This document shows positions 24,380 to 33,695 of a stretch of 45,707 nt of DNA, piece by piece. Origin of the DNA: Acidithiobacillus sp. (GTDB lineage Bacteria > Pseudomonadota > Gammaproteobacteria > Acidithiobacillales > Acidithiobacillaceae). The stretch is from the NCBI GenBank assembly GCA_027365525.1, contig DAHXMJ010000035.1:1-45707 (forward strand). Direction: 5' to 3'. Each line of letters opens with the position of its first letter. The first letter of the stretch is position 1. The notes beneath the pieces are model-generated. The model searched no databases. It saw only the letters and a program-made list of their open reading frames with translations, and was not told the origin of the DNA. The translations under genes were made by a program, and so were the position numbers.

Positions 24380-24879
24380 CGGCCCTTTCCGGATCCCTTT
24401 CCGTAGAGGTAGCTGGAAAAATCCGAGTAGTCCTGGGAAAGATGGCGGAACAGGTGGTCCAGGCTGATGATCGCCTGCTCCAGAATGTTGACGGTAATAT
24501 ATGGCCTCTCGACCTTGAGACGCTGGTACCGGGCACGGGTCAGCACCAGGACCTGGGTATCGTCGGAGCGGGCGACGATGCGGGCACTCCGGGGTTCCCG
24601 GTCAAAGAAGGACATTTCTCCGGCCATCTGTCCTTCCCGGACACGGACCACCTCCACCTCGTTGCCATCGGCACTGTGATGGACAATGGCCATCTCCCCA
24701 TGGACACAGAAAAACAGGGCTTCCCCCAAGGTACCCCATTCCGCGATGATCTGGCCATTGCGGAAGGCGGCATGGGTCACATACTCGGCCAGTACCTGGA
24801 CCTCTTCCAGGGTAAGCGACTGGGCCAGGTGGTGCTGCTGCAGAAATTCGCCAATTTTTGCGGAGCTGACGGCCGCCAT
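24373..24879 (-). CDS. Cyclic-nucleotide-binding domain protein
   Basis: The product has 168 residues. It is a single CRP/FNR-like beta-barrel: LTLEEVQVLAEYVTHAAFRN, then GTLGEALFFCVHGEMAIVHH, then EGQMAGEMSFFDREPRSARI, the phosphate-binding cassette (GEMSFFDREPRSAR). No DNA-binding helix-turn-helix follows; the C-terminus is a helix (LEQAIISLDHLFRHLSQDYS). It is probably a cNMP sensor that acts on a partner, or simply a domain protein that has lost nucleotide binding. Confidence 0.85.
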   Translation of the reverse strand: MAAVSSAKIGEFLQQHHLAQSLTLEEVQVLAEYVTHAAFRNGQIIAEWGTLGEALFFCVHGEMAIVHHSADGNEVEVVRVREGQMAGEMSFFDREPRSARIVARSDDTQVLVLTRARYQRLKVERPYITVNILEQAIISLDHLFRHLSQDYSDFSSYLYGKGSGKGRY

Positions 24880-25025
24880 GTTTCCCCCTTCCTCATTTCC
24901 CTAGCAGGATCCTGGAGAAAGAGTGCCACAGTCAGCCCTGCGAGAAAACAGCAGGAGACGATCTCCGGAACCGGTGCTGTCCAGCCCCAGGCATCCGGTG
25001 TCCCCGGTCTGGCGTCCCGTCGGGT

Positions 25026-25499
25026 TTAGAGCAGGTCGCGCAGATGTTTCCCGATTTCCCCGGCGTCCAGCAGGGAGTAATCCCGGTCGATTTCCGCGGC
25101 GATCCTGTCCTGGACCCGGGAGTCCAGATGCTTGCGCAGTAGGCCCAGAAAATGGGGAGCAGAACAGAGATAGAGACGGCCGTATTTCCCTGCGTCTTCC
25201 AGGAGCGCGTCCGCCACCACGGCAGCAAAGCGGATGGCCTCCTCTTCCTTGGGTTCCACGGGTGATCCCATGCCAAACTTCCCCCGCATGTTCCGGACCG
25301 TCCCGAAACCCGGCTCATCCGTCGCCATTTCGTTCTCGTGCAGGCGCGAGGCCGGGTGGGTCAGGTCCCGGAACTCCTCCAGCACCATCGGGGCCTCTTC
25401 CGCTGTAGCCCCCGCACCAGGGGGAACCAGGGAACCGGGCTTCCCTACCCGGAAAAACCGCGCACGTCCCGCATCCGCCACCACCACCCAGGTTTCCAT
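25026..25499 (-). CDS. Host-attachment family protein (Host_attach domain)
   Basis: The product has 157 residues from the ATG at 25499; the frame is open upstream but the domain starts here: METWVVVADAGRARFFRVGK. It continues PMVLEEFRDLTHPASRLHEN and LEDAGKYGRLYLCSAPHFLG, and ends EIDRDYSLLDAGEIGKHLRD. The family is named from Agrobacterium attachment mutants and is widespread in non-pathogens. Its biochemical role is unknown, though the fold resembles the eRF1/baeRF group. It stands alone, upstream of an expected promoter region and divergent from the aminotransferase gene. Confidence 0.8.
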   Translation of the reverse strand: METWVVVADAGRARFFRVGKPGSLVPPGAGATAEEAPMVLEEFRDLTHPASRLHENEMATDEPGFGTVRNMRGKFGMGSPVEPKEEEAIRFAAVVADALLEDAGKYGRLYLCSAPHFLGLLRKHLDSRVQDRIAAEIDRDYSLLDAGEIGKHLRDLL

Positions 25500-25733
25500 T
25501 TTGCTCCCCTCCAAGAGAACCGCTCCCCCGCCCGGCAGACACCCTTCCCGCCAACGGCAGAAACCGGACAGTTTCCATTCTCCCCAATAGAGAGCCTCGA
25601 CCATTTTTTCGGTCGCGTACCGCAGTTCTCCGAAAAGGGAAAGATGGTTGATTTTCCCCTTGAAAGGCATACAATTTTGCACCCTGTCCGCTAAACTGCG
25701 GGTACTGCAGGCCCTTTCTTGGAGTCACCAGCT

Positions 25734-26915
25734 TTGGATATTCGCCTATCCCACCGTGTCGGCACCGTCCGCCCCTCCCCCACTCTTGCCGTAACCGCCC
25801 GGGCCGCCCAGCTGGTCCGCGAGGGAAAGGATATTGTCAGCCTCGGCGCAGGAGAGCCGGATTTTGACACCCCTGACCCCATCAAGGAGGCCGCCATCGC
25901 CGCCATCCACCGGGGCTTTACCAAATATACGGCCGTCGGGGGCACCCCAGAGCTGAAAGCAGCAGTTGCCGCAAAATTTTCACGGGACAACGGTCTCAAC
26001 TACCAGGCCGATGAAATTCTTGTTTCGGTGGGGGGAAAACAGAGTTTCTTCAATCTCTGCCAGGCGCTTCTCGATCCCGGAGACGAGGTCATCATTCCTG
26101 CCCCCTACTGGGTTTCCTATCCTGACATGGTCCTGCTGGCCGAGGCAAAACCGGTCATTCTGCCTACCGTTGCGGCAGAGCGCTTCAAGATTGGTCCCGA
26201 AGCCCTGGAAGCGGCCATTACCCCCAGAACCCGGCTCCTGGTCATCAACAGCCCCTCCAATCCTTCTGGAGTAGCCTATTCGGCTGCGGAGCTGGAAGCC
26301 CTGGGGCAAGTCCTGCGGCGCCACCCGGGAATTCTGGTCGCCAGCGATGACATGTACGAAAAAATCCTGTTCCGGGGGATGCCTTTTGTCAATCTGGCCA
26401 ACGCCTGCCCGGACCTGGCAGACCGCTGCATCATCCTGAACGGCGTTTCCAAGGCCTACGCCATGACGGGCTGGCGCATTGGCTACTGTGCGGGTCCGCG
26501 GCAGCTGGTCGCGGCCATGAATACCGTACAGTCCCAGAGCACCTCCAACCCGTGCTCCATCGCCCAGGCAGCAGCCCAGGCCGCCCTGGAAAGCGGTGAC
26601 CGGCTGATCTCTCCGATGCTGGCCGCCTTTGAAAACCGTCACGACTACGTGTACCGGAGCCTGCAGTCCCTGCCTGGCGTTGAGGTACTGCCTTCGGACG
26701 GAACATTCTACAGTTTCCCGGGATTCCAGGAAGTCATGCTCCGCAGGGGGATCAGCAGTGACCTGGAACTGGCCGAGCAGATCCTGGGAGCGGGCGTAGC
26801 GGTGGTGCCCGGATCGGCCTTTGGCACACCGGGGCACCTGCGCCTGTCCTTCGCTACCAGTGAGGCCAACCTGGCCCGGGCGCTGGAGCGGATCAGCGCC
26901 TTCGTAACCGGCTAG
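25734..26915 (+). CDS. aspC: Aspartate aminotransferase (class I PLP enzyme)
   Basis: The product has 393 residues from the TTG at 25734, preceded by TTGGAG at 25719-25724; relatives begin at the same place (xDIRLSxRV). It converts aspartate and 2-oxoglutarate to oxaloacetate and glutamate. Motifs: [60 protein letters not shown] (the Asn-Pro binding the substrate) and [15 protein letters not shown] with the PLP lysine K240. It is of the prephenate/aspartate type-Ib group. Its TAG stop overlaps the purT stop in a shared CTAG. Confidence 0.92.
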   Translation: MDIRLSHRVGTVRPSPTLAVTARAAQLVREGKDIVSLGAGEPDFDTPDPIKEAAIAAIHRGFTKYTAVGGTPELKAAVAAKFSRDNGLNYQADEILVSVGGKQSFFNLCQALLDPGDEVIIPAPYWVSYPDMVLLAEAKPVILPTVAAERFKIGPEALEAAITPRTRLLVINSPSNPSGVAYSAAELEALGQVLRRHPGILVASDDMYEKILFRGMPFVNLANACPDLADRCIILNGVSKAYAMTGWRIGYCAGPRQLVAAMNTVQSQSTSNPCSIAQAAAQAALESGDRLISPMLAAFENRHDYVYRSLQSLPGVEVLPSDGTFYSFPGFQEVMLRRGISSDLELAEQILGAGVAVVPGSAFGTPGHLRLSFATSEANLARALERISAFVTG

Positions 26916-28123
26916 GATTTCCGGCCGGCTTCCATCCCCGCAGGGTGGACATGCACGGCCGCAGCACAGCGGCGGGCACGCTCCCGCGCAGTTTCCACAT
27001 CATCCGCAGAGGCCAAGGCGACCCCAAGCCGCCGGAGCCTGCCGGCGTAGGGCTTGCCGAACAGGCGGACGTCGCTTTCCGGCACCTGGAGTGCCTCCGG
27101 CACACCGGAATACACTGGCCCCCACCCAACGCTACCCCCCCGTATGACGGCCGAAGCGGACGGACGGACAAATCCCGGATCCACCGGCAGTCCGAGGATC
27201 GCCCGCAAATGGAGATCAAACTCGCTCTGCCGCTGGCTCGCAAGGGTAACCAGGCCCGTATCGTGCGGCCTTGGAGACAGCTCGCTGAACAGGACATCTT
27301 CCCCCAGGACAAAGAACTCGACCCCAAAAATGCCCCGCCCGCCCAGATCGTCCGTCACGGCGCGCGCCATCTCCTGGGCTTTCTCGAGAGCCTGCCGGGC
27401 GAGGGGCTGGGGCTGCCAGGATTCCACATAGTCACCCGCTTCCTGGCGGTGTCCGATGGCGGGACAGAAATGTGTGCCGGAAGCCCCGCGGATGGTGAGC
27501 AGGGTAATCTCGAAATCAAACTCCACAAATCCCTCGACAATGACCCGCTGTCCGCCCACCCGTCCTGCGGTCTGGGCCTCCTGCCAGGCCGCCGGCAGGG
27601 CATCCGGTCCCTGCACCAGGGACTGTCCCTTGCCGCTGGAAGACATGACCGGCTTGACCACACAGGGGAAGCCCAGGCGGTGGGCAGCGGCTGCCAGCTC
27701 CTCCAGGGAAGCGGCAAAGGCATAGGGGGATGTGGGCAGGCCAAGCTCTTCGGCTGCAAGCCGCCGGATACCCTCGCGGTCCATGGTGAGCTGGACGGCC
27801 CGGGAAGAGGGAACGACCGTGGCCAGACGGCGCTCCTCGATCTCGGCCAGTGCCCCGGTCGCAATCGCCTCGATTTCAGGGACGACGAAATGGGGGCGCT
27901 CATGCTGGACCAGGGCCACCAGGGCTGAGGGATCCGTCATGTCGATCACATGGCTGCGGTGGGCCACCTGCATGGCAGGCGCATCGGCGTACCGGTCGAC
28001 CGCCACCGTTTCCACCCCGAAGCGCTGGGCCGCAATAAGAAATTCCTTGCCCAGCTCTCCCGAACCGAGCAGAAGCAGTCGGGTCGCATCCCTAGATAAC
28101 GGGGTTCCCAGCCTTAGTGCCAT
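26912..28123 (-). CDS. purT: Formate-dependent GAR transformylase (PurT)
   Basis: The product has 403 residues from the ATG at 28123 (GAGGA upstream); a longer open frame above it has no family similarity. It is an ATP-grasp enzyme that makes N-formyl-GAR from GAR, formate and ATP in purine synthesis. N-terminal: [23 protein letters not shown]-grasp: [20 protein letters not shown]. The catalytic metal ligands lie in [20 protein letters not shown], and the late motif is [20 protein letters not shown]. It is divergent from gnd, with 79 bases between. Confidence 0.93.
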   Translation of the reverse strand: MALRLGTPLSRDATRLLLLGSGELGKEFLIAAQRFGVETVAVDRYADAPAMQVAHRSHVIDMTDPSALVALVQHERPHFVVPEIEAIATGALAEIEERRLATVVPSSRAVQLTMDREGIRRLAAEELGLPTSPYAFAASLEELAAAAHRLGFPCVVKPVMSSSGKGQSLVQGPDALPAAWQEAQTAGRVGGQRVIVEGFVEFDFEITLLTIRGASGTHFCPAIGHRQEAGDYVESWQPQPLARQALEKAQEMARAVTDDLGGRGIFGVEFFVLGEDVLFSELSPRPHDTGLVTLASQRQSEFDLHLRAILGLPVDPGFVRPSASAVIRGGSVGWGPVYSGVPEALQVPESDVRLFGKPYAGRLRRLGVALASADDVETARERARRCAAAVHVHPAGMEAGRKS

Positions 28124-28202
28124 GTGTCTTTTCCTCGTTCTCCCTGTGTCTATACTGAAATGATACCAGCAGTCTGGACCTGAGGGGAAAGGAGGAACAG
28201 TT

Positions 28203-29123
28203 ATGGCGGGCCTGCAGATCGGAATCGCGGGACTGGGACGCATGGGATCCGGAATGGCCCGGCGCCTGCACCGGCAGGGGGCCCAGGTGGTGGTCTGGAA
28301 CCGCCATCCGGGAAAGGCGGAGGAGCTGGCGCGGGACACCGGGATGACGGCCGCGTCTACCCTGGCCGGCCTGGTCGCGGCTCTTGCCCCCCCACGTACG
28401 GTCTGGCTCATGCTGCCCGCTGGCGCTGTAACGGCACAGCACGTCACGGAACTGCTCTCGCTTCTGGAACCAGGCGATGTTCTGGTCAACGGCGCCAACG
28501 CCCACTACCGGGATTCCATCGCCGAAGCAGGAGAAGCCGCAGGAAAGGGGGTCCATTACATGGATGCCGGGGTTTCCGGAGGCGTCTGGGGGCTGGAGGA
28601 AGGTTTCGCCCTGATGGTGGGTGGAACCCCGGAGGCTGCCCTGCTGGCCAGGCCTTTTCTGGAAAGGCTCTCACCGGCTCCTGACCGGGGCTGGCTGCAC
28701 TGTGGACCCGCCGGCAGCGGGCATTTTGTAAAAATGGTCCACAACGGCATCGAATACGGGATGATGCAGGCCCTGGCCGAAGGCTTTGCCCTTCTGGAAG
28801 GACAGACCACCTTTCCCCTCGACCTGGCCGCCATTGCCGGAATGTGGCGGCATGGCAGCGTCGTCCGTTCCTGGCTGCTTGACCTCACGGCAGGGGTCCT
28901 GGCCAGCCATCCGGACATGGACGGCATTGCGCCGGTAGTTGCCGATTCCGGAGAGGGGCTGTGGACGGCACAGGCAGCACTGGAACAGCGGGTTCCCGCC
29001 CCCGTCATCACCCTGGCCCTGCAGATGCGCTGGGCGAGCCAGGGGAAAAACGGCTATGCGGACCGGCTCCTGGCCCTGATGCGCAACCGCTTTGGCGGCC
29101 ACGAAATCCAGAAGGAAGCGTAA
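28203..29123 (+). CDS. gnd: 6-phosphogluconate dehydrogenase (decarboxylating, short type)
   Basis: The product has 306 residues. The Rossmann motif is [20 protein letters not shown]. Substrate-binding segments follow: [26 protein letters not shown] (GGNSHYxDS in most relatives), [20 protein letters not shown] and [20 protein letters not shown], with the catalytic Lys (FVKMVHN). It turns 6-phosphogluconate into ribulose-5-phosphate, giving NADPH or NADH and CO2. It is the ~300-residue class, much shorter than E. coli Gnd. Three bases separate it from zwf; they form one operon. Confidence 0.92.
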   Translation: MAGLQIGIAGLGRMGSGMARRLHRQGAQVVVWNRHPGKAEELARDTGMTAASTLAGLVAALAPPRTVWLMLPAGAVTAQHVTELLSLLEPGDVLVNGANAHYRDSIAEAGEAAGKGVHYMDAGVSGGVWGLEEGFALMVGGTPEAALLARPFLERLSPAPDRGWLHCGPAGSGHFVKMVHNGIEYGMMQALAEGFALLEGQTTFPLDLAAIAGMWRHGSVVRSWLLDLTAGVLASHPDMDGIAPVVADSGEGLWTAQAALEQRVPAPVITLALQMRWASQGKNGYADRLLALMRNRFGGHEIQKEA

Positions 29124-29126
29124 GGA

Positions 29127-30593
29127 ATGGAAGAGCACTGCATCTGCCAGTTTGTCATTTTTGGTGCCACCGGCGACCTCTCTTCCAGGAAACTGCTGCC
29201 TGCCCTGTACCATCTGCAGTGTGCGGGGCGAATGCCAGAATCCATGCGGATTTTTGCCTTTGGACGCCGCGCCTGGAACCGTGGGGAATGGGAAGATTTT
29301 CTGCGCGGACAGCTGGAGCGGTTTACCGAAGGCTACCGGCCGGAGCATTTCCGCCGATTCTGCCGGCATTTTCACTATGTCCATGGCGAACTGCACGACC
29401 CTGCATCCTACGCCGAACTGGTCCGGCTTCTCACCCGCAAGGGCAGCGACCGGCCCGACAGTACCATTTTCTACCTGGCGATCCGCCCGGGCGACTTCCT
29501 CACCGTCATCCAGCAGCTGTCCGCAGCGGGTTTTTCACGGGAAAGTGACTGCCGCATTGTCATTGAAAAGCCCTTTGGCGAAGACCTGGAAAGCGCGATC
29601 CAGCTGAACGAACAGCTGCACCGGCATTTCCGCGAAGAGCAGATTTACCGGATTGACCACTACCTCGGGAAGGAAATTGTCCAGAATCTTCTGGTGTTCC
29701 GGTTTGCCAACCTGCCCATTGAGGCCGTCTGGAACCGCAACTACATTGATCACGTCCAGATCACCGTGGCGGAAGACCTGGGTGTCGAAAACCGGGCCGG
29801 CTACTACGACCAGGCCGGAGCCCTCCGGGACATGCTCCAGAACCATCTCATGCAGATTCTGACCCTTGTGGCCATGGAACCACCACCTTCCCTGGAAGCC
29901 GATGCCCTGCGTGACGAGAAGGTCAAGGTCCTGCGCTCCATCCGTACCATTCCCAAGATTGCCATCCATGCACACGCGCTGCGGGCGCAGTATGGCCCTG
30001 GCAGCATGGAGGGGAAGAGCGTGCCCGGCTACCAGGACGAACCGGGGGTCAGCCGGAATTCCGTGACCGAAACCTATGTGGCTGCCAAGTTCTATATCGA
30101 CAACTGGCGGTGGCGGGGGGTCCCCTTCTACCTGCGGACCGGAAAACGCATGCCGGCCAAAACCTCGAGTGTCGCCATCCGGTTCCGCCATACCCCGCAG
30201 CAGCTGTTCCAGGAAACCCCCATCGAGCGCATTGAACCCAACTGGATTCTCCTTTCCCTGGAAACCGAAAATCTCAACATTGAAATCCACGTCAAGGAAC
30301 CCGGACTGGAGATGAAAATGCGGCCACTGCAGCTGAACGCCTCCTACCGCCGGGACGGCGAAAAGGAGCTGGATGCCTACGAGGCCCTGCTGCTGGACGT
30401 GATGGAGGGAGACCGCGCCCTGTTCATCCGGTTTGACGAGGTCGAGTGGGCCTGGCGGGTGGTAGATCCCATCATCAAGACCTGGGCGCGGGAAGTGGAC
30501 TACATCATCACCTATCCGGCCGGAACCTGGGGCCCGGACGAAGCCACCCGGATCATGGACAAGGAAGACCAGTACTGGCGGACCGTCCTCTGA
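29127..30593 (+). CDS. zwf: Glucose-6-phosphate dehydrogenase (Zwf)
   Basis: The product has 488 residues. NADP-binding start: CICQFVIFGATGDLSSRKLL. The catalytic signature R175-IDHYLGK contains H178, which binds the substrate phosphate, and is followed by EIVQNLLVFRFAN. Later motifs are GYYDQAGALRDMLQNHLMQI, TYVAAKFYIDNWRWRGVPFY and RTGKRMPAKTSSVAIRF, as in all G6PDs. It oxidises G6P to 6-phosphogluconolactone. With gnd it forms the oxidative pentose phosphate branch; a lactonase gene is not in this window. An autotroph would use it when degrading glycogen. Confidence 0.95.
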   Translation: MEEHCICQFVIFGATGDLSSRKLLPALYHLQCAGRMPESMRIFAFGRRAWNRGEWEDFLRGQLERFTEGYRPEHFRRFCRHFHYVHGELHDPASYAELVRLLTRKGSDRPDSTIFYLAIRPGDFLTVIQQLSAAGFSRESDCRIVIEKPFGEDLESAIQLNEQLHRHFREEQIYRIDHYLGKEIVQNLLVFRFANLPIEAVWNRNYIDHVQITVAEDLGVENRAGYYDQAGALRDMLQNHLMQILTLVAMEPPPSLEADALRDEKVKVLRSIRTIPKIAIHAHALRAQYGPGSMEGKSVPGYQDEPGVSRNSVTETYVAAKFYIDNWRWRGVPFYLRTGKRMPAKTSSVAIRFRHTPQQLFQETPIERIEPNWILLSLETENLNIEIHVKEPGLEMKMRPLQLNASYRRDGEKELDAYEALLLDVMEGDRALFIRFDEVEWAWRVVDPIIKTWAREVDYIITYPAGTWGPDEATRIMDKEDQYWRTVL

Positions 30594-30597
30594 TTTT

Positions 30598-30619
30598 GCT
30601 GTCGCCCGGGGCCGACAGC
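30598..30619 (+). terminator. Hairpin after zwf
   Basis: GCTGTCG, loop CCCGGGGC, CGACAGC, five bases after the zwf stop. No long T-run follows. It is a likely 3' end or terminator of the gnd-zwf mRNA. Confidence 0.45.
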
Positions 30620-30814
30620 GAAAGGCTCCAGACCGTCAGGCACTTTTTCTCCACCCAGGCAGATGCGTAGACGTCCGCCTACAGTACCCTCCCACAGGAA
30701 AAATCCGGAAAAAACCACTATCCAGATGTTTTTAATGGCTTATCTGAAAATACCCGTATATGGCATGAATTATGCTTAATCTTTGGTCCAGTGAATGATA
30801 CGGAGAAAAATGCC

Positions 30815-31111
30815 ATGTCTGAACCGGTTCTCAAGGAACGCGAAATCTACCATGTGGCTGCTGCCATCCGGGCCATCGCCCATCCCCTGCGCTACAAGAT
30901 TCTCTGTCTTCTGGGCAGGGGTGAAATGAGCCTGCAGAACCTGATCCGGTGCATTGATACCAGCCACAGCAATGCCTCACAGCATCTCGCCCTGCTCCAG
31001 GACTCGGGGCTGGTGCTCGCACGCAAGGCAGCCAGCCGGGTGTACTACCGTATTCGCGACCAGCGCACACTCAATCTCCTGGCAGCCAGCCGGCAGGTAC
31101 TGACGGGCTGA
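30815..31111 (+). CDS. ArsR/SmtB-family winged-helix regulator
   Basis: The product has 98 residues from the ATG at 30815, with GGAG at 30802-30805; an ATG 24 bases earlier is less well placed. The compact wHTH reads AIAHPLRYKILCLLGRGEMS, LQNLIRCIDTSHSNASQHLA and LLQDSGLVLARKAASRVYYR. The metal-binding ELCVCDL box of arsenic or cadmium sensors is absent: the place reads SLQNLIRCID, with a single Cys. It therefore probably senses redox state or something other than a thiolate-bound metal. Upstream DNA (30720-30790) is unusually AT-rich, fitting its own promoter/operator. Confidence 0.85.
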   Translation: MSEPVLKEREIYHVAAAIRAIAHPLRYKILCLLGRGEMSLQNLIRCIDTSHSNASQHLALLQDSGLVLARKAASRVYYRIRDQRTLNLLAASRQVLTG

Positions 31112-31122
31112 ACCTGGCACGG

Positions 31123-31155
31123 TGGGAGCTCCTCCACGGTCCTGGCCGGCTCCCA
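31123..31155. terminator. Hairpin between convergent arsR-like and kinase genes
   Basis: TGGGAGC (31123-31129) pairs with GCTCCCA (31149-31155), followed by TCTCAATTTT on the plus strand. The 19-base loop is rather long. It is a candidate terminator for the ArsR-type gene. Confidence 0.4.
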
Positions 31156-31157
31156 TC

Positions 31158-32453
31158 TCAATTTTCCCAGGAAAGCTCCACGCAGAGGCCGTGCCCACGG
31201 GGGCGGTTGTACAGGGAAAGCTGGATGCCCTGGGCTTCGGCAATCTGCCGCGCAATGGCGAGTCCCAGGCCGCTGCCTTCTCCATGACCGCGTGCGTCAT
31301 CACAGCGGAAAAACGGCTCAAACACTTTCACCAGATCTCCGGCAGGAATCCCCGGACCGAAATCACAGAACTGCAGATATTTCCGCCGGCCCTCTTTCCG
31401 CAGCCGCACCTCCACTTTTCCACCCCCATGGCGCTGGACATTGTCCATGACATTGCCGAACAGCCGGCGCAGCGCCTCGCGGTCCCCCCGGAAGGGAAGC
31501 CGCCGCGGCAGTACCGCATTCCAGGATCCACCGGAACGCTGGAAATCCGTTCCTGCCTCCTCCAGCAGTTCCACCAGGTCCAGGTCATTTTCACGGGCAA
31601 TGAGTCCCCGCCCCAGGGCCAGGGACTGGGACAGCAGTTCCGACATGCGACGGGTGTCCTGGAGCATGCCTTCGAGCAGGTCATGGGGAATCTCTCCCGC
31701 AAGCAGCTCCAGGGCCATCTGAATCCGGGCCAGCGGGGAACGCAGGTCATGGGCAATCCCGACAAGCAGGAGGGACTGGTGGTCAATCATCGCCTGCAGG
31801 CGCAGTCGCATGTGCGCGAAGACGCTGAGCAGCTCATGGAACTCCTGGGCCCCCCGTGGCGGAAGATCCGGCAGCGGCGATTTCCAGGAGGTACGCAGGG
31901 CCTCCGAGAGGACACCAAGGGGACGGAGTACCCGGCGCACCAGAATCGTCGTCAGGACCAGCAGGGCAACGGTCGAGATGGCGATAATCAGGAGGACACC
32001 CATGGGCAGGGAACTGGCCAGGCGGCGGCGGGGAAAATGTACCCAGACCGGATGGCCGGCCACCGGAACCGAGACCCATAAAGCTGAAGGCCGGGCAAAA
32101 GAATAGACCTGGACCTTCCGGCCCAGGCGCCGGCTGAGGGCCTTTTCCAGAAGGCGCCTGTAGAGATGTCCTTTCACATCGGCAAATCCTGGGACCCGGC
32201 GCGGGGGCGGGCCGATCTCGATGCCGTCATCCCGCTGCAGGTGGCGGACAAAGGCGGGACGCGCGTCCGGCCCCAGCTGCCGGTAGGTCTGGACACTGAT
32301 GATGATGAGCCCGGAGAGGTCTTCGGCTGAGCGTCTGGCCACGGGAAGGAGCACCACCTGCACAATGGTCAGTACGGACAGCAGCTGCAGGACCACAATT
32401 CCCAGCCCGAGAATCGCGGCGGTCTGGACCGAAAGCCGCGGACGGCGTTTCAT
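31158..32453 (-). CDS. Membrane sensor histidine kinase, no adjacent response regulator
   Basis: The product has 431 residues. TM1 is VQTAAILGLGIVVLQLLSVL. A periplasmic domain of about 110 residues follows, then TM2 MGVLLIIAISTVALLVLTTI, a HAMP linker, the dimerisation helix with H235 in VGIAHDLRSPLARIQMALEL, and the ATP-binding domain. That domain has the N box GNVMDNVQRHGG, the G1 box FCDFGPGIPAGD and the G2 box GEGSGLGLAIARQIAEAQG. It is EnvZ/RstB-like in order. The start ATG overlaps the tlpA-like stop (ATGA), so translation is coupled. No response regulator gene is next to it in this window. Confidence 0.9.
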   Translation of the reverse strand: MKRRPRLSVQTAAILGLGIVVLQLLSVLTIVQVVLLPVARRSAEDLSGLIIISVQTYRQLGPDARPAFVRHLQRDDGIEIGPPPRRVPGFADVKGHLYRRLLEKALSRRLGRKVQVYSFARPSALWVSVPVAGHPVWVHFPRRRLASSLPMGVLLIIAISTVALLVLTTILVRRVLRPLGVLSEALRTSWKSPLPDLPPRGAQEFHELLSVFAHMRLRLQAMIDHQSLLLVGIAHDLRSPLARIQMALELLAGEIPHDLLEGMLQDTRRMSELLSQSLALGRGLIARENDLDLVELLEEAGTDFQRSGGSWNAVLPRRLPFRGDREALRRLFGNVMDNVQRHGGGKVEVRLRKEGRRKYLQFCDFGPGIPAGDLVKVFEPFFRCDDARGHGEGSGLGLAIARQIAEAQGIQLSLYNRPRGHGLCVELSWEN

Positions 32454-32980
32454 GCCCAGCGGGCCCACAGCAGGCGCACCAGAACCACCGGCAGGGATAC
32501 GGTCCCCACGTAGCGCCCCAGCACACGGCCGTCACCGCTGACCAGCAGGCTTGTGGGCGTCAGGACAACCCCTCCGAGGAGCCTGGAAGCGCTGCCCTTC
32601 TGCTCCAGGTACAGGGGATACCGGATATCCAGCTGGCGCAGCCTGGCCTCTACCGCTGCGGGGGTACTTCCCTGGACCGCAATCCCCACCACGGCAAAGC
32701 GTTTCCCTCCCAGAAGCGTCTCCAGCCCGTTGAGCGCCGGGGTTTCGGCAAGACAGGGCGCACAGCCGGGAGACCAGAAATTGAGCAGCCGGACCTGCCC
32801 CTGGTGCAGGTTCAGGACCTCCGGCTGTCCCTGCAGGGTCTCAACCGGGAGAGAGGCAACCGAAAGCGGAACCGCCCGGTCTTCTCCCCGCCACTGGACC
32901 ACGGCGTAGATCCCGGCAAACCACAGGATCCAGAGTACCATTTTCCACCAGGGCCACCGCGATTTTGCCGTATCTGCCAT
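32450..32980 (-). CDS. TlpA/ResA-like membrane-anchored thioredoxin
   Basis: The product has 176 residues. An N-terminal anchor ([20 protein letters not shown]) is followed by a periplasmic thioredoxin fold: [20 protein letters not shown] with C73-AP-C76, then [20 protein letters not shown], then [20 protein letters not shown] containing the cis-Pro (LTPTS). It should reduce disulfides outside the membrane, for example in cytochrome c maturation or in a sensor. Coupling to the histidine kinase suggests that the kinase senses redox state through it. The CAPC active-site pair differs from the CEPC of ResA. Confidence 0.85.
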   Translation of the reverse strand: MADTAKSRWPWWKMVLWILWFAGIYAVVQWRGEDRAVPLSVASLPVETLQGQPEVLNLHQGQVRLLNFWSPGCAPCLAETPALNGLETLLGGKRFAVVGIAVQGSTPAAVEARLRQLDIRYPLYLEQKGSASRLLGGVVLTPTSLLVSGDGRVLGRYVGTVSLPVVLVRLLWARWA

Positions 32981-33078
32981 TCCTCTTTTTCCATCCTGCC
33001 GGGTACGCGGACGGCCCGCCGGTAGAGTTTCAGGCCCCATTCCGCTATGCTATGCGCACATTCTGGCGCACCCGACCC

Positions 33079-33693
33079 ATGATACATCGTCGCACCTACG
33101 TCTATATTGACTCACTGCAGCCCCAGCTTGCCGACTACATGGCCTCGGTTTCCCAGGGCTTTCTTCCCGTTCCCGGAGACGCCGCACTCTGGATCGAGGT
33201 CTCTCCGGGCATGGCTATCCACCGGCTTACAGATATCGCGCTCAAGGCCACACGCGTCCACCTTTCCCAGCAGGTGATCGAGCGCGAATACGGGGCAATG
33301 GTGGTCCACCACCGGGACCAGAGCGATGTCCGCGAGGCGGGCCGGGTCGTGCTCCAGCGGATGGGAGCCGAGCAGAAGGACCGCCGGGCGTGCCGCATTA
33401 CCTGGAACGAGATCATCCGGGGGATGATGCCTGACCATACCGTGCTCATCAACCGGCAGAACCGCCGCGGCTCCATGATTCTCCCGGAACAGAGCATGTT
33501 TATCCTGGAAACGGAGCCGGCGGGCTATGTCATCTACGCCGCGAACCAGGCGGAAAAAGCCGCCAACATTACCCTGATCGACGTCCGTGCGGTGGGTGCC
33601 TACGGACGGCTCACCATCGCCGGAAAAGAGGCAGATGTGGACGAGGCGGCCGCAGCCGCCGTTCACGCCGTGGAAAATCCTTCCTGGACCTGA
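33079..33693 (+). CDS. csoS1D: CsoS1D carboxysome shell pseudohexamer (tandem BMC)
   Basis: The product has about 204 residues; the start is uncertain (ATG 33079 or 33052, neither with a clear ribosome site). Sequence: [40 protein letters not shown] and [20 protein letters not shown] in the first BMC domain. The second has [40 protein letters not shown] and [20 protein letters not shown]. These match cyanobacterial CsoS1D nearly residue by residue. The protein trimerises into a shell tile with a large gated pore for RuBP and 3-phosphoglycerate. It lies outside the main operon, on the opposite strand, two bases before the Nudix gene. Confidence 0.92.
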   Translation: MIHRRTYVYIDSLQPQLADYMASVSQGFLPVPGDAALWIEVSPGMAIHRLTDIALKATRVHLSQQVIEREYGAMVVHHRDQSDVREAGRVVLQRMGAEQKDRRACRITWNEIIRGMMPDHTVLINRQNRRGSMILPEQSMFILETEPAGYVIYAANQAEKAANITLIDVRAVGAYGRLTIAGKEADVDEAAAAAVHAVENPSWT

Positions 33694-33695
33694 GC

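Noticed and set aside
28124-28498. Extension of purT by about 125 residues upstream
   Set aside because: Antisense to gnd; the true N-terminus and ribosome site are at 28123.
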